64,000 nucleotides of DNA from an uncultured Holophagaceae bacterium (GCA_903937385.1 CAIZZF010000006.1:62001-126000), one strand, 5' to 3'; positions 39,972-49,345 are shown, counted from the stretch's first letter. Notes: generated by a model from the letters alone, not told the origin. Made by a program: numbers and translations.

Positions 39972-40745
39972 GTGCCCAGCCTTCCGGTCCTGCTCCTCCT
40001 CATGCTCGCCGCGCTGCTGGCGGGCTTCATCGACGCCATCGTGGGCGGCGGCGGGCTGATCACGGTGCCTGCTCTGATGCTGGCGCTGCCCGTGGGGACC
40101 CCGCTGCCCACCCTGCTGGGCACCAACAAAGTCGTCGCGGTGGCAGGCTCGAGCATGGCGGCGGGAAAGTTCCTGCGCTCGGGAACCCTCGCCTGGCGGG
40201 AGATGGTGGGGCCAGTCCTGGCCTCGGGGCTGGGCGCCTCGGTCGGGGTCTGGCTCACCTACCGGGTGCACGGGGACTTCCTGCGGCCCGTGATGATGGG
40301 CCTGCTGGTGGCCATGCTGGCCTTCACCCTGTTGAAGCCGGACCTGGGACAGCTGCACGCGCCGCGCTTCGGCCTCAACCACCGGCGCGGGCTGGCGGCC
40401 CTCATCGCCCTGGCCCTCGGATTCTACGATGGCTTCTTCGGGCCGGGGACCGGGTCGGTGCTGATCTTTCTCTTCGTGGCGGTGCTGGGCTCGGACTTCC
40501 TGCGGGCCTCGGCCCTGGCCAAGAGCGTCAACTGGGCCTCGAACCTGACGGCCATGGTCCTCTTCGTCGGGCAGGGGAGCTGGCTGCCTTCGGTGGCCCT
40601 GGGCATGGCCGCCGCCAACGGGGTGGGGGGCTACCTGGGCGCTCACGTGGCCCTGACCAAGGGGAGTGGCTGGGTGCGGGGGGTGTTCATCGCCGTCGTG
40701 ACCGCCCTGATTCTTCGTCTGGGGTGGCAGTTGCTGAGGCTCTGA
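39972..40745 (+). CDS. TauE/SafE-family (UPF0721) membrane permease
   Basis: A 257-residue inner-membrane protein with about eight helices. LLAGFIDAIVGGGGLITVPA and the second-half equivalent LGFYDGFFGPGTGSVLIFLF are the paired TauE/SafE signatures, and GTNKVVAVAGSSMAAGKF follows the first. Members export sulfite, sulfonates or sulfoacetate, or have no known substrate. The start is GTG (MPSLPVLLLLM); no ATG lies nearby. It is probably co-transcribed with frr. Confidence 0.87.
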   Translation: MPSLPVLLLLMLAALLAGFIDAIVGGGGLITVPALMLALPVGTPLPTLLGTNKVVAVAGSSMAAGKFLRSGTLAWREMVGPVLASGLGASVGVWLTYRVHGDFLRPVMMGLLVAMLAFTLLKPDLGQLHAPRFGLNHRRGLAALIALALGFYDGFFGPGTGSVLIFLFVAVLGSDFLRASALAKSVNWASNLTAMVLFVGQGSWLPSVALGMAAANGVGGYLGAHVALTKGSGWVRGVFIAVVTALILRLGWQLLRL

Positions 40746-40809
40746 CCTGCCGGTAGAGAATGGTTTTTTCCTCCGCGACTCCAGGGCATACTTGCGGCAC
40801 GAGGCTCCC

Positions 40810-41955
40810 ATGCAAGAAGACAGGCTTCTGCGCGAGCAGGCATCGCCCCCTGCTCCGCCGGGCAGGGCGACGCCCACGGAGGTGGCCGGACAGGCCGATC
40901 TCTGCCTCGGGGATCTTGTGGCCAGGGCCGTGCTCGAGGCCGTAGATACCTACGCCGTGATCATGAACGAGCAGCGCCAGATCGTGGCGGCGAACCCGAC
41001 CCTGATCGAAGTGCTGGTGCGCGAAGGCATCGCGGACCCTCAGGGGGCCCGGGTGGGCGAGGCCATCGAGTGTGTCCACCGGGCGGAAGGCCCCGATGGC
41101 TGCGGCACGGCCCGGGCCTGCGGGCGCTGCGGCATGATGGACGCCGTGACGGCCGCCCGGCAGACCGGGAAGGCGGCCACCAGCGAGTGGCTCATCAGCA
41201 TCCGCCGGGAGGGTCGCTGGGAGGCCCGGGAGTTCAGCGTGCGGGCGATGCCGCTCTCGGTGGCGGGGCAGGGGCTCATGCTGGTCACCTTCCAGGACAT
41301 CAGCTCGACCAAGCGGCGGGACGCCCTGGAGCGGGTCTTCATCCATGACCTCATGAACTCCCTGGAGGGGCTGCAGGGCTGGGCCGACATGCTCAAGGGG
41401 GCCGGAGCCGAGCCTGCCGTGGTCGCCGAGCGGGTGCTGGAGGTCGCGGGCCACCTGAAGGCCGAGGTGGAGTCCCAGCACCGACTGCTCCTGGCCGAGA
41501 GCGGGGAGGTGGTGGTGGATCTCCGGCTGGTTTCACCGGAGCAGATCCTGGACCAGCTGGAGGAATCCCTGGGCCCGGCGGCCGTGGCGCGCATGCTTCG
41601 GCTGCCCTCTCCCGCGCAGACCCCGCCGCTCCACACGGATCCGGCGATCCTGTGCCGAGTCCTCGGCAACATGGTCCAGAACGCCTTGGAGGCGCTGCCC
41701 CAGGGGGGCCAGGCCAAGGTCTGGTACCAGGTCTGCGCGGGGCATCCGACCTTCTTCGTCCAGAACCCTGGGTGCCTGGGGCCAGAGATCGCGGACCGGG
41801 TCTTCCAGCGGTCCTTCAGCACCAAGGCGGCCCGCGGCCGCGGCCTGGGGACCTACGCCATGAAGGTCCTGGGCGAGACCGTCCTGGGCGGGAAGGTCGG
41901 CTTCACGACCAACTGGGAAGAAGGCACCCGGTTTCACATCGAGCTGCCTGGGTGA
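40810..41955 (+). CDS. Sensor histidine kinase with Cys-rich PAS domain
   Basis: A 381-residue soluble kinase. Residues 35-170 form a PAS domain (VDTYAVIMNEQRQIVAANPT) with a Cys cluster in AIECVHRAEGPDGCG and ACGRCGMM (C88, C98, C104, C107), suited to a metal or redox centre. The phosphoacceptor motif is FIHDLMNSLEGLQG (H179), a variant H-box. The ATPase domain has the N-box NMVQNALEAL and the FSTKAARGRGLGTY lid. There is no transmembrane helix, so it should sense a cytosolic signal. No response-regulator gene is adjacent. The ATG follows GAGG; a TTG six codons earlier is possible. Confidence 0.85.
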   Translation: MQEDRLLREQASPPAPPGRATPTEVAGQADLCLGDLVARAVLEAVDTYAVIMNEQRQIVAANPTLIEVLVREGIADPQGARVGEAIECVHRAEGPDGCGTARACGRCGMMDAVTAARQTGKAATSEWLISIRREGRWEAREFSVRAMPLSVAGQGLMLVTFQDISSTKRRDALERVFIHDLMNSLEGLQGWADMLKGAGAEPAVVAERVLEVAGHLKAEVESQHRLLLAESGEVVVDLRLVSPEQILDQLEESLGPAAVARMLRLPSPAQTPPLHTDPAILCRVLGNMVQNALEALPQGGQAKVWYQVCAGHPTFFVQNPGCLGPEIADRVFQRSFSTKAARGRGLGTYAMKVLGETVLGGKVGFTTNWEEGTRFHIELPG

Positions 41956-41984
41956 GCCTCGACCCGGGTTATGCTGGTCCCTCG

Positions 41985-42275
41985 ATGCCTGCCCCCCGAC
42001 CCCGTCCCTTCTCCCGGGACGTCCTCTTCAGAGCGCTTAGGTTCTTCTACCTGCTGTGGGGCGGGATGCTTCTGTCCACTCTGGCCTTCTACGGGCGCCT
42101 GCGTCTGCCGGCCCCATTCTGGCAGTGGCCGGGCCTCTGCCGGACCCTCATGGGGCCCTGGGGACGGGCCGTGGCCCTGGGTTTCGGCCTGGTGATGTGC
42201 CTGGCGGCCCTCCTGGAAGTGTGGGAGCTGGTGGACCGCCTGCTGGTGCGGTTCATGGGCGAATCGGAGCGCTGA
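41985..42275 (+). CDS. Small membrane protein of unknown function
   Basis: A 96-residue protein with two hydrophobic segments: FRALRFFYLLWGGMLLSTLAF and, after a loop, VALGFGLVMCLAALLEVW. The N-terminus is basic and Pro-rich (MPAPRPRPFSR), which suggests it stays inside. No family is recognised. It starts 29 bases after the kinase gene and could be co-transcribed with it. No clear Shine-Dalgarno sequence is present, so confidence is moderate. Confidence 0.55.
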   Translation: MPAPRPRPFSRDVLFRALRFFYLLWGGMLLSTLAFYGRLRLPAPFWQWPGLCRTLMGPWGRAVALGFGLVMCLAALLEVWELVDRLLVRFMGESER

Positions 42276-42293
42276 GCGGAATCCTTCGCTTGG

Positions 42294-42360
42294 TTAAATG
42301 GCCCCTTTTGGCGATCCTGGAGCCTTGGGCTTGAACCCTTTGGGGGTTCGAGCCATTTAA
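42294..42360. other. Nested inverted repeats before the porin gene
   Basis: TTAAATGGC (42294-42302) pairs perfectly with GCCATTTAA (42352-42360). Inside, GGCTTGAACCC (42328-42338) pairs with GGGTTCGAGCC (42344-42354) with one G-U; the two stems compete for GCC at 42352-42354. It lies 26 bases before the FadL-like start and could be a terminator of the preceding gene or a switchable leader. Confidence 0.35.
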
Positions 42361-42386
42361 GAAGCGTGTCTCGGAGGCAGGGCGAT

Positions 42387-43730
42387 ATGGTGCATGTGGT
42401 TCGTGGAATGATCGGAGCGGGGCTGCTGCTGGGGGCCCTGCCGGCCTTGGCCCAGGGCGTGGCCCTTTCGGCCGTGGACCCCGTGGGCATCGCTCGCAGT
42501 GGGGTGCAGGTGGCCTACGGCTACAGCCTGGAGGCCGCGACCGCCAACCCTGCGCTGCTGTCGTCGCTGAGGGACAAGATCAGCGCCTACCTGGCCTTTG
42601 GCGTGGAGCTGTCGGGCATCCAGCAGAGCATGGAGTCCAACCAGCAGACGGCGTTCAGCATCAACCGCAACCGCAGCATCGGCGGCTTCGGGCTGGCCGT
42701 GCGGACGTCCCCGACCCTGACGCTCGGCCTCAAGCTGGACGAGCCCTACCTCTTCCATCGGCAGCTGGTGGATACGGCGCCGAGCCGCTTCCTCGGGGAC
42801 GGTCTCGACTTCTCCGCCCGCCGCCTGGAAGGGCAGCTGGCTTGGTCCCTCAGTCCCAACCTCTCCCTCGGGCTTGGCCTCGGTGTGGCGCGTCTCGGTT
42901 TCGACGCCAGCACGGTGCTGCGCCTGGGCGTGCCCGGCTCGGTCGCCACGGTCGTGGATGGCCTGGTGGAGCAGCGCGTGGGCGAGAGCGGCAACAAGAT
43001 CGTGCCCAGCTACTCCCTGGGGCTGCGCTGGGCCATGAACCCGCGCTGGACCCTCGGCTTCACGCACCAGTCGGGCCTCAAGGGCGACCTCAGCCTCAAG
43101 TCTGGCTACCGGGGCGCGGTCCTGGGGCTCTATGCCAACGACGGCCTGAGCAGTGCTGCGCAGGGCACCGGCGCTCGCGCCGCGGCGCTGCTGGCGGCCT
43201 CCGCGCCCCAGGTCGGCAGCTCCACCCTGGAACTGCCCTCGCAGACGGCCTTGGGGGTGCGCCATCGCATCACCCCCGGCCTCACCCTGGAGACCGATGT
43301 CCGCTGGACCTCGGCGAGTCTGACCGTGCCCACCTTCGCCAGCGTGAAGACACCGACGGGCGTCACCCGAAGCCCGAGTGAGCTGCCGACGACCAAGGGG
43401 CACCTCGGCGTCGGGGTCTCTTCGGAGCTGGAGCTGGGCAAGTACTGGACCCTGCGGGCGGGCCTGTTCCTCGACCAGCCCAGTGTCCAGGCTTCCACCA
43501 CCGAGCCCCTCCTGGGCGGTTCGCGCACGGCGGACTTCTCGATCGGCGCCGGCTACAAGACTTGGGGCGGAGAGCTGAACTTCGGTTACCAGTACCGCCA
43601 GAGTGAGGACCAGGACACCACCCGGCTGGGCGGGGTCTGGAGCTCGACGGGCTACCGTGGTGTCGGCACGCGGTCCCGGATGGAAGGCATGGGGCACCTC
43701 CTGGCGCTCGGCTTCCGCAAGTCGTTCTAG
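42387..43730 (+). CDS. FadL/OmpP1-like outer-membrane transporter
   Basis: A 447-residue beta-barrel protein. After the signal peptide (VRGMIGAGLLLGALPALAQG) the N-terminal plug segment GIARSGVQVAYGYSLEAATANPA-like region (read as EAATANPALLSSL) matches the FadL NPA pattern. Alternating amphipathic strands such as WTLGFTHQSGLKGDLSLKS and a C-terminal aromatic FRKSF complete the barrel. FadL proteins let hydrophobic molecules cross the outer membrane. The ATG lies after GGAGG with long spacing; a GTG seven codons upstream is possible. An RNA-methyltransferase gene starts 14 bases later. Confidence 0.8.
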   Translation: MVHVVRGMIGAGLLLGALPALAQGVALSAVDPVGIARSGVQVAYGYSLEAATANPALLSSLRDKISAYLAFGVELSGIQQSMESNQQTAFSINRNRSIGGFGLAVRTSPTLTLGLKLDEPYLFHRQLVDTAPSRFLGDGLDFSARRLEGQLAWSLSPNLSLGLGLGVARLGFDASTVLRLGVPGSVATVVDGLVEQRVGESGNKIVPSYSLGLRWAMNPRWTLGFTHQSGLKGDLSLKSGYRGAVLGLYANDGLSSAAQGTGARAAALLAASAPQVGSSTLELPSQTALGVRHRITPGLTLETDVRWTSASLTVPTFASVKTPTGVTRSPSELPTTKGHLGVGVSSELELGKYWTLRAGLFLDQPSVQASTTEPLLGGSRTADFSIGAGYKTWGGELNFGYQYRQSEDQDTTRLGGVWSSTGYRGVGTRSRMEGMGHLLALGFRKSF

Positions 43731-43744
43731 AGAGGAATGAGGCC

Positions 43745-44509
43745 ATGCGTTTTCCCGGCCCCCACGCCTGTGAAGAGGCCCTTGACCGAGGTGAGCTCCA
43801 CACCCTCTGGATAGCCCCCGCCGCCTGGGGACGGCTGTCGAAGCTGGTGGCCGCGGCCCGCCAGGCCGGTGTCGTGATCCACCGCGAACCCATGGAGGGC
43901 CTCGACCGCCGCAGCCCCGGGCAGCGTCACCAGGGCATCCTGGGAGAGGGCGGTCCCTTCGCCTACACGGAGCTCGAAGACGTGCTGGCCTGCGTCTCCG
44001 AACGGGGGAACGCCGCGCTGGTGCTGATCCTGGATGGCATCACCGATCCCCACAACCTGGGCGCCATCCTGCGCTCTGCCGCCGCCGCCGGGGTGGATGG
44101 CGTGATCCTTCCCGAGCGTCGCTCCGCTGCCGTCAACGAGACCGTGGTCCGCGCCAGCGCGGGCACGGCCGGGCGCGTGCCGGTGTGCCGGGTGGTGAAC
44201 CTGAGCCGAACCCTCGAAGACCTCAAGGCAGCCGGTCTGTGGATCTACGGGCTTGCTCTGGGCGAGGGCAGCCGCGACTACCTGCTGGAAGCCTTCGATC
44301 GTCCGACCGGGCTGGTCATGGGCGCTGAAGGCGAGGGCCTGCACCAGAAGATCCGTGAGCACTGCGACGGTCTGCTGCACATTCCCATGCCCGGCGGGGT
44401 CGAAAGCCTGAACGTTTCGGCCGCTGCAGCGGTGACGCTCTTCCGTGTCCTCGCCCGGCGCGGTGCGGAAACGCCGCGGCCGAGCAGCACTCCGGAAGTT
44501 TCCACTTGA
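43745..44509 (+). CDS. rlmB: 23S rRNA 2'-O-methyltransferase, TrmH/RlmB (SpoU) family
   Basis: A 254-residue SPOUT methyltransferase. An N-terminal substrate-binding domain (FPGPHACEEALDRGELHTLW) precedes the knotted catalytic domain with motif 1 LDGITDPHNLGAILRSAAAAG, motif 2 GLVMGAEGEGLHQKI and motif 3 IPMPGGVESLNVSAAAAVTL. RlmB methylates G2251 of 23S rRNA in E. coli; other TrmH-like targets cannot be excluded. It lies upstream of the tRNA-tuf block, with a GGGG/CCCC hairpin in between. Confidence 0.88.
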   Translation: MRFPGPHACEEALDRGELHTLWIAPAAWGRLSKLVAAARQAGVVIHREPMEGLDRRSPGQRHQGILGEGGPFAYTELEDVLACVSERGNAALVLILDGITDPHNLGAILRSAAAAGVDGVILPERRSAAVNETVVRASAGTAGRVPVCRVVNLSRTLEDLKAAGLWIYGLALGEGSRDYLLEAFDRPTGLVMGAEGEGLHQKIREHCDGLLHIPMPGGVESLNVSAAAAVTLFRVLARRGAETPRPSSTPEVST

Positions 44510-44583
44510 GGCGCTTCGGTTGCCGTGATACCTTTCGAGTTCCCTGTCAGGAAAGCCCTGCCTCGCAGTGCCCACTGACATGA

Positions 44584-44668
44584 AACCCCGGCAGGGGTTC
44601 CAATGGGATGGTTTACGGGTTCTCCCGAAAACCATTGACAAGCCCCGGGAGGGGCACCGGACGAGTAT
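44584..44668 (+). promoter_or_regulatory. Upstream region of the tRNA-tuf operon
   Basis: AACCCC-ggca-GGGGTT (44584-44599) may terminate rlmB transcription. A consensus -35, TTGACA, lies at 44635-44640, but no good -10 is found at 17 bases; a GC-rich discriminator or the GCCCC-ggga-GGGGC hairpin follows. The tRNA-Tyr gene begins at 44669. The promoter assignment is tentative. Confidence 0.35.
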
Positions 44669-44755
44669 GCCGAGATGGCCGAGTGGTTAATGGCAGCAGA
44701 CTGTAAATCTGCCACGCATCGCGTTACGGAGGTTCGAATCCTTCTCTCGGCACCA
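44669..44755 (+). tRNA. tRNA-Tyr (GTA)
   Basis: An 87-base class II tRNA with encoded CCA. The acceptor stem GCCGAGA pairs with TCTCGGC, the anticodon loop is CTGTAAA (anticodon GTA), a long variable arm is present as expected for Tyr, and the T-loop is GGTTCGAATCC. It heads the cluster before tuf. Confidence 0.97.
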
Positions 44756-44804
44756 GTCCTCCTGCACCATCGGAGTTCTGGAATCGCGTCCCCCGGGTTT
44801 CCAC

Positions 44805-44881
<77 letters not shown>

Positions 44882-44926
44882 CCCTCCCCGTCTGCCGGAC
44901 CTGTCCGGTTGGCGTCAAGGTTCAAA

Positions 44927-45001
<75 letters not shown>

Positions 45002-45053
45002 CCTGCTCAGTTTGTTTTCCCTTCATTCTCTCTCCACCTTTCAGGAGGTATCC

Positions 45054-46247
45054 GTGGCCAAAGAGAAATTTGACCGTTCCAAGACCCACGTCAACATCGG
45101 CACCATCGGCCACGTGGATCATGGCAAAACCACACTGACTGCGGCCATTACCTACGTTCTGGCCAAGAAGTTCGGTGGCGAGACGAAGTCCTACGACCAG
45201 ATCGACTCCGCGCCCGAAGAGAAGGCCCGCGGGATCACGATTAACACCGCCCACGTCGAGTACCAGACCGAGAAGCGCCACTACGCGCACGTCGACTGCC
45301 CCGGCCACGCTGACTACATCAAGAACATGATCACGGGCGCTGCCCAGATGGACGGCGCCATCCTGGTCGTCGCCGCCACCGACGGCCCCATGCCCCAGAC
45401 CCGTGAGCACATCCTCCTGGCCCGCCAGGTTGGCGTGCCTTACATCGTGGTCTTCATGAACAAGGTCGACATCGCCGATCCCGAGCTCACCGAGCTGGTC
45501 GAGATGGAGATCCGTGACCTGCTGAGCCTCTACCAGTTCCCCGGCGACGATATCCCCATCATCAAGGGTTCGGCCCGCCTGGCTCTGGATCACGCTGAGA
45601 CCCCCGAGCACCCCGACTGCGCCTGCATCCATGAGCTCATGGCTGCGGTGGATTCCTACATTCCCGATCCGGCCCGCGCCGTCGACAAGCCCTTCATCAT
45701 GCCCGTCGAGGACGTGTTCACGATCACCGGCCGCGGCACCGTGGTGACCGGCCGCATCGAGGCTGGCATCGTCAAGGTCGGCGAGGAGATCGAGATCGTC
45801 GGCCTCCGCGACACCGTGAAGAAGGTTGTCACCGGCGTCGAGATGTTCCGCAAGTCCCTGGACCAGGGTCAGGCTGGCGACAACGCCGGCATCCTGCTCC
45901 GCGGCGTGGAGCGCAAGGACGTGGAGCGCGGCCAGGTTCTGGCCAAGCCCGGCAGCATCACCCCCCACACCAAGTTCAACGCTCAGGTGTACGTGCTGAC
46001 CAAGGATGAGGGCGGCCGCCACACCCCCTTCTTCAACAAGTACCGTCCCCAGTTCTATTTCCGCACCACTGACGTGACCGGTTCCATCGAGCTCGAAGAG
46101 GGCCGTGAGATGGTGATGCCTGGTGACAACGTCACTCTGACCGTCGAACTGATCCAGCCCATCGCCATGGTCAAGGGTCTCAAGTTCGCCATCCGCGAGG
46201 GTGGCCGTACGGTAGGCGCCGGCAACGTGGGCGAGATCCTGGCCTAA
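45054..46247 (+). CDS. tuf: Elongation factor Tu
   Basis: A 397-residue EF-Tu that delivers aminoacyl-tRNA to the ribosome. The G-domain motifs are intact: GHVDHGKTT (P-loop), the effector-region Thr in [21 protein letters not shown], and NKVD; domains 2 and 3 follow with [11 protein letters not shown] and [10 protein letters not shown]. The start is GTG with a perfect AGGAGG six bases upstream; ATG-less upstream sequence supports this. Its place after tRNA-Tyr-Gly-Thr and before rpmG-tRNA-Trp-secE-nusG is the widely conserved tufB arrangement. Confidence 0.99.
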   Translation: MAKEKFDRSKTHVNIGTIGHVDHGKTTLTAAITYVLAKKFGGETKSYDQIDSAPEEKARGITINTAHVEYQTEKRHYAHVDCPGHADYIKNMITGAAQMDGAILVVAATDGPMPQTREHILLARQVGVPYIVVFMNKVDIADPELTELVEMEIRDLLSLYQFPGDDIPIIKGSARLALDHAETPEHPDCACIHELMAAVDSYIPDPARAVDKPFIMPVEDVFTITGRGTVVTGRIEAGIVKVGEEIEIVGLRDTVKKVVTGVEMFRKSLDQGQAGDNAGILLRGVERKDVERGQVLAKPGSITPHTKFNAQVYVLTKDEGGRHTPFFNKYRPQFYFRTTDVTGSIELEEGREMVMPGDNVTLTVELIQPIAMVKGLKFAIREGGRTVGAGNVGEILA

Positions 46248-46279
46248 AGCCCGATCCGCCCTCCGACTAGGAGGTTACG

Positions 46280-46429
46280 ATGCGCGATATCATTCACCTG
46301 CAGTGCCAGGAATGCAAACGCAAGAACTACAGCACCACCAAGAACAAGAAGACCACCACGGGCAAGCTTGAGTTCAACAAGTTCTGCCGTTTCTGTGGCG
46401 GTTACCGGGTTCACCGCGAGGCGAAGTAG
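46280..46429 (+). CDS. rpmG: 50S ribosomal protein L33
   Basis: A short 49-residue gene. The product MRDIIHLQCQECKRKNYSTT continues to a second pair in FCRFCGGYRVHREAK, so it has the two CxxC pairs of the zinc-binding (C+) form of L33. The ATG follows AGGAGG by six bases. It lies between tuf and tRNA-Trp, the usual order in this operon. Confidence 0.96.
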   Translation: MRDIIHLQCQECKRKNYSTTKNKKTTTGKLEFNKFCRFCGGYRVHREAK

Positions 46430-46484
46430 CCTCCGGTCCCGAGGGTTCCCGCCCGGCGCCGTCTGGTGTCCGGGCGGTTCCCAC

Positions 46485-46560
46485 AGGGGAGTAGCTCAGT
46501 TGGTAGAGCAGCGGACTCCAAATCCGCAGGTCGCGGGTTCGAAGCCTGTCTCCCCTGCCA
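46485..46560 (+). tRNA. tRNA-Trp (CCA)
   Basis: A 76-base tRNA with encoded CCA end. The acceptor AGGGGAG pairs with CTCCCCT, the discriminator is G, the anticodon loop CTCCAAA gives CCA, and the T-arm is GCGGGTTCGAAGCCTGT. It sits between rpmG and secE. Confidence 0.97.
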
Positions 46561-46630
46561 CATCCCAGGCCCCGGCGCTCTCGCTCGGGGCCAGGTTTTT
46601 CTGATCCATGTCCATTCAACGGGGTCCCAC

Positions 46631-46825
46631 GTGATCGGTGCCATCAAGCAACAGGCAAAGGATCTCTCGGCCGAGCTCAGCCGGGTGGATTGGCCCAGCA
46701 AAGAGAAGGTCATGACGTCCGCCTGGACGGTGGTGGTCATCTCGGTCTTCGTTGGGGTCTATCTCTGGGCCGTGGACTGGGTCCTCTCCAAGGGCTTCGC
46801 AGCCTTGTGGCTGAAGACGCGCTAA
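46631..46825 (+). CDS. secE: Preprotein translocase subunit SecE
   Basis: A 64-residue single-helix SecE of the short type. IKQQAKDLSAELSRVDWPSK is the conserved amphipathic helix plus WPS/T-K motif, and VVVISVFVGVYLWAVDWVL is the transmembrane segment. It stabilises SecY in the inner membrane. The start is GTG; the only nearby ATG (46608) runs into a stop. nusG begins 12 bases after the stop. Confidence 0.95.
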   Translation: MIGAIKQQAKDLSAELSRVDWPSKEKVMTSAWTVVVISVFVGVYLWAVDWVLSKGFAALWLKTR

Positions 46826-46837
46826 GTGGAGGCATCC

Positions 46838-47482
46838 GTGACCGATCTCGTGAGCACCCCCCAAGACACCCCTCAGGACACCACCCCGCAGCCCCAGGGC
46901 CGCGAGCTGAAGTGGTTCATCATCCACACCTACTCCGGCTATGAAGCCAAGGTGATGGAGCATCTCCGGCAGCGCATCAAGATGGAAGAGCGCTCGGAAA
47001 GCTTCGGGGACATCCAGATCCCGGAGGAGACCTACGAGGAGATGAAGGTCGACGCGAAGTCCGGCAAGAAGGAGCGCGTCGTCAAGAAGCGCAAGTCCTT
47101 CCCCGGCTACCTGCTGGTCCAGATCCAGGTCGAGCACAAGCCCGATGGCTCCGTGGAGATGGCCGACGCCGACTGGCACCTGGTGCGCAACACCCCGAAG
47201 GTCACCAGCTTTGTGGGGGCCAACAAGAAGCGGCCCACGCCCCTGACGGACGAGGAAGTCCGCCAGATCATGCACCACACCGAAGAGACCCAGGAGAAGC
47301 CCAAGCCTAAATACCACTTTGAGAAGGGCGAAAAGGTCCGTATCATAGATGGCCCCTTCGCCAATTTCGAAGGGGATGTGGACGAGATCCACGAAGAGCG
47401 CTCCACCATCAAGGTGATGGTGACGGTGTTCGGTCGCAGCACCCCCGTGGAGCTCGACTTCATCCAGGTCGAAAAGCGCTGA
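46838..47482 (+). CDS. nusG: Transcription termination/antitermination factor NusG
   Basis: A 214-residue NusG that binds RNA polymerase and couples it to Rho or the ribosome. The NGN domain has WFIIHTYSGYEAKVMEHL and KRKSFPGYLLVQIQ, and the C-terminal KOW domain has KGEKVRIIDGPFANFEGDV and FGRSTPVELDF. It is longer than E. coli NusG (181) because of a Thr/Gln/Pro N-terminal extension and a modest insert. The GTG chosen has GGAGG five bases upstream; another GTG four codons earlier would hide it. Confidence 0.97.
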   Translation: MTDLVSTPQDTPQDTTPQPQGRELKWFIIHTYSGYEAKVMEHLRQRIKMEERSESFGDIQIPEETYEEMKVDAKSGKKERVVKKRKSFPGYLLVQIQVEHKPDGSVEMADADWHLVRNTPKVTSFVGANKKRPTPLTDEEVRQIMHHTEETQEKPKPKYHFEKGEKVRIIDGPFANFEGDVDEIHEERSTIKVMVTVFGRSTPVELDFIQVEKR

Positions 47483-47551
47483 CGCCCTTTTCGCACCCTT
47501 TAAGGCGGCCGTCGCCGGCATTCGCCGGAATCAGTCGCGGGAGAACAAGAC

Positions 47552-47983
47552 ATGGCTAAGAAGATCACTGGATACATCAAGCTGCAGCTGCCCGCAGGCG
47601 AGGCCACCCCGGCCCCTCCCGTCGGTCCCGCGCTCGGCCAGCACGGCGTCAACATCATGGAGTTCGTGAAGCAGTTCAACGCGAAGTCCGTCAGCGCCGT
47701 CGAGAAGGGCACCACCCTGCCCGTCGTCATCACTGTCTTTGCCGACCGCAGCTTCAGCTTCATCCTGAAGACCCCCCCCGCCGCCGTGCTCATCAAGAAG
47801 AAGCTCGGCCTGGCCAAGGGCAGCGCCACCCCCAACAAGGACAAGGTCGGCAAGATCACCATGGCTGAGCTCGCCGAGATCGCCAAGGTGAAGATGCCTG
47901 ACCTCACCGCCGGCAGCCTCGAGGCCGCCGTCCGCTCCATCGCCGGCTCCGCCCGCTCCATGGGCGTCGACGTCATCGACTAG
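47552..47983 (+). CDS. rplK: 50S ribosomal protein L11
   Basis: A 143-residue L11 of the GTPase-associated centre. [40 protein letters not shown] and [20 protein letters not shown] are standard. GGGAG precedes the ATG. It follows nusG by 69 bases and starts the L11-L1-L10-L7/L12 series. Confidence 0.99.
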   Translation: MAKKITGYIKLQLPAGEATPAPPVGPALGQHGVNIMEFVKQFNAKSVSAVEKGTTLPVVITVFADRSFSFILKTPPAAVLIKKKLGLAKGSATPNKDKVGKITMAELAEIAKVKMPDLTAGSLEAAVRSIAGSARSMGVDVID

Positions 47984-47993
47984 ACCACTCTTT

Positions 47994-48020
47994 CCCGCCC
48001 GGGCCTCGCGCCCGGGCGGG
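47994..48020 (+). other. GC-rich hairpin between rplK and rplA
   Basis: CCCGCCCGGG and CCCGGGCGGG form a perfect 10-bp stem around CCTCGCG. There is no T-run. It could act in mRNA processing, attenuation or ribosomal-protein feedback; nothing distinguishes these. The rest of the 121-base gap shows only the rplA ribosome-binding region. Confidence 0.4.
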
Positions 48021-48104
48021 CTGCACTTCATTGGAAAGCCGCGACGTGCGGCGATCCCGGCCACCGCGACCGTCATCGCGGGAGATCGTTCGAATGGAGC
48101 CAAT

Positions 48105-48797
48105 ATGGCCAAACCTGGAAAGAAGTACCGGGCTGCCGCGGCCAAGATCGAAGATCGCCTCTACGAGCTGCGGGACGCGCTCACCGTCGTGAAGGACATG
48201 GCTTTTGCCAAGTTCGACGAGACGGTGGAAGTCCACATGCGACTCGGAGTGGATCCCCGGCATGCGGACCAGATGGTCCGTGGCACCATCGTCCTGCCCC
48301 ACGGAACGGGCAAGACCATGCGTGTGGCGGTGATCGCGGGCGGCGAGAAGATCAAGGAAGCGGAAGCTGCGGGCGCCGAGATCGTGGGCGGGGATGAGCT
48401 GGTCGAGAAGATCGCCGGCGGATTCCTCGACTTCGATGCCCTCGTCGCGACCCCCGACATGATGAAGGGCGTCGGTCGACTGGGCAAAGTGCTCGGACCC
48501 CGAGGCCTCATGCCCAACCCCAAGACCGGCACCGTGACCTTCGATGTGACGAAGGCCATCAAGGAGATCAAGGCTGGCAAGGTGGAATATCGCGTCGACA
48601 AGACCGGCATCATCCACGCGCCCGTCGGCAAGCTCTCCTTTGGCGTGCAGAAGCTCGAAGAGAACGCCAAGGCGCTCATCGATGCCGTGCACAAGGCCAA
48701 GCCGCCTGCGGCGAAGGGCAAGTATGTGAAGACGATGTATATCGCCTCCACGATGGGCCCCTCCGTCACCCTCAACACCACAGTCGTTGAGAAGTAG
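48105..48797 (+). CDS. rplA: 50S ribosomal protein L1
   Basis: A 230-residue L1, which forms the mobile stalk near the E site. [38 protein letters not shown] and [19 protein letters not shown] are diagnostic. L1 often represses its own operon by binding leader mRNA. rplJ begins ten bases after its stop, so there is no room for a separate L10 leader. Confidence 0.99.
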   Translation: MAKPGKKYRAAAAKIEDRLYELRDALTVVKDMAFAKFDETVEVHMRLGVDPRHADQMVRGTIVLPHGTGKTMRVAVIAGGEKIKEAEAAGAEIVGGDELVEKIAGGFLDFDALVATPDMMKGVGRLGKVLGPRGLMPNPKTGTVTFDVTKAIKEIKAGKVEYRVDKTGIIHAPVGKLSFGVQKLEENAKALIDAVHKAKPPAAKGKYVKTMYIASTMGPSVTLNTTVVEK

Positions 48798-48807
48798 GAG
48801 GCTGACC

Positions 48808-49296
48808 ATGGAAAAGACCAAGAAATACGCCGAAGTCGCCGTGCTCAAGGAGACCTTCGCGTCCGCCACCTCGGCGGTCGTGATCGAATTCAAGGGACTC
48901 GTGGTCGGGAAGGACACCGCCTTCCGCAAGAGCGTCCGCGAGAGCAAGGCCCAGTACCGTGTCAGCAAGAACACCCTGCTCCGCCTGGCCGTGAAGGACA
49001 CCTCCTTCGAAGCCCTGGGCGGCTCCTTCAAGGGCGCCAGCGCCATTGCCACTACCAGCGCTGACGTCATTGCGCTGGCGAAGGCTGTCAACGGCTTCCT
49101 GAAGGACAATCCCGCCGCGACCTTCAAGGCCGGCATCATGGACGGCAAGTCCATCGACGCAAAGCAGCTGCAGGCCCTGGCCGAGCTTCCGAGCCGCGAT
49201 GTCCTGCTGAGCAAGCTGCTCTACCTCATGAAGTACCCCATCTCCGGTCTGGCGGTCGTCCTCGAGGGCATCCGCAAGCAGAAGGCCGGCGAGTAA
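48808..49296 (+). CDS. rplJ: 50S ribosomal protein L10
   Basis: A 162-residue L10, the base of the L7/L12 stalk. [20 protein letters not shown], the rRNA-binding [16 protein letters not shown] and the C-terminal helix that holds L12 dimers ([19 protein letters not shown]) are seen. The ATG was chosen because TAGGAGG lies six bases upstream; an in-frame ATG seven codons earlier overlaps the rplA end. Confidence 0.98.
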   Translation: MEKTKKYAEVAVLKETFASATSAVVIEFKGLVVGKDTAFRKSVRESKAQYRVSKNTLLRLAVKDTSFEALGGSFKGASAIATTSADVIALAKAVNGFLKDNPAATFKAGIMDGKSIDAKQLQALAELPSRDVLLSKLLYLMKYPISGLAVVLEGIRKQKAGE

Positions 49297-49345
49297 TACC
49301 CAACCCCGAATCCATAACCCCATTTTCGAATTTTAGGAGACCATC

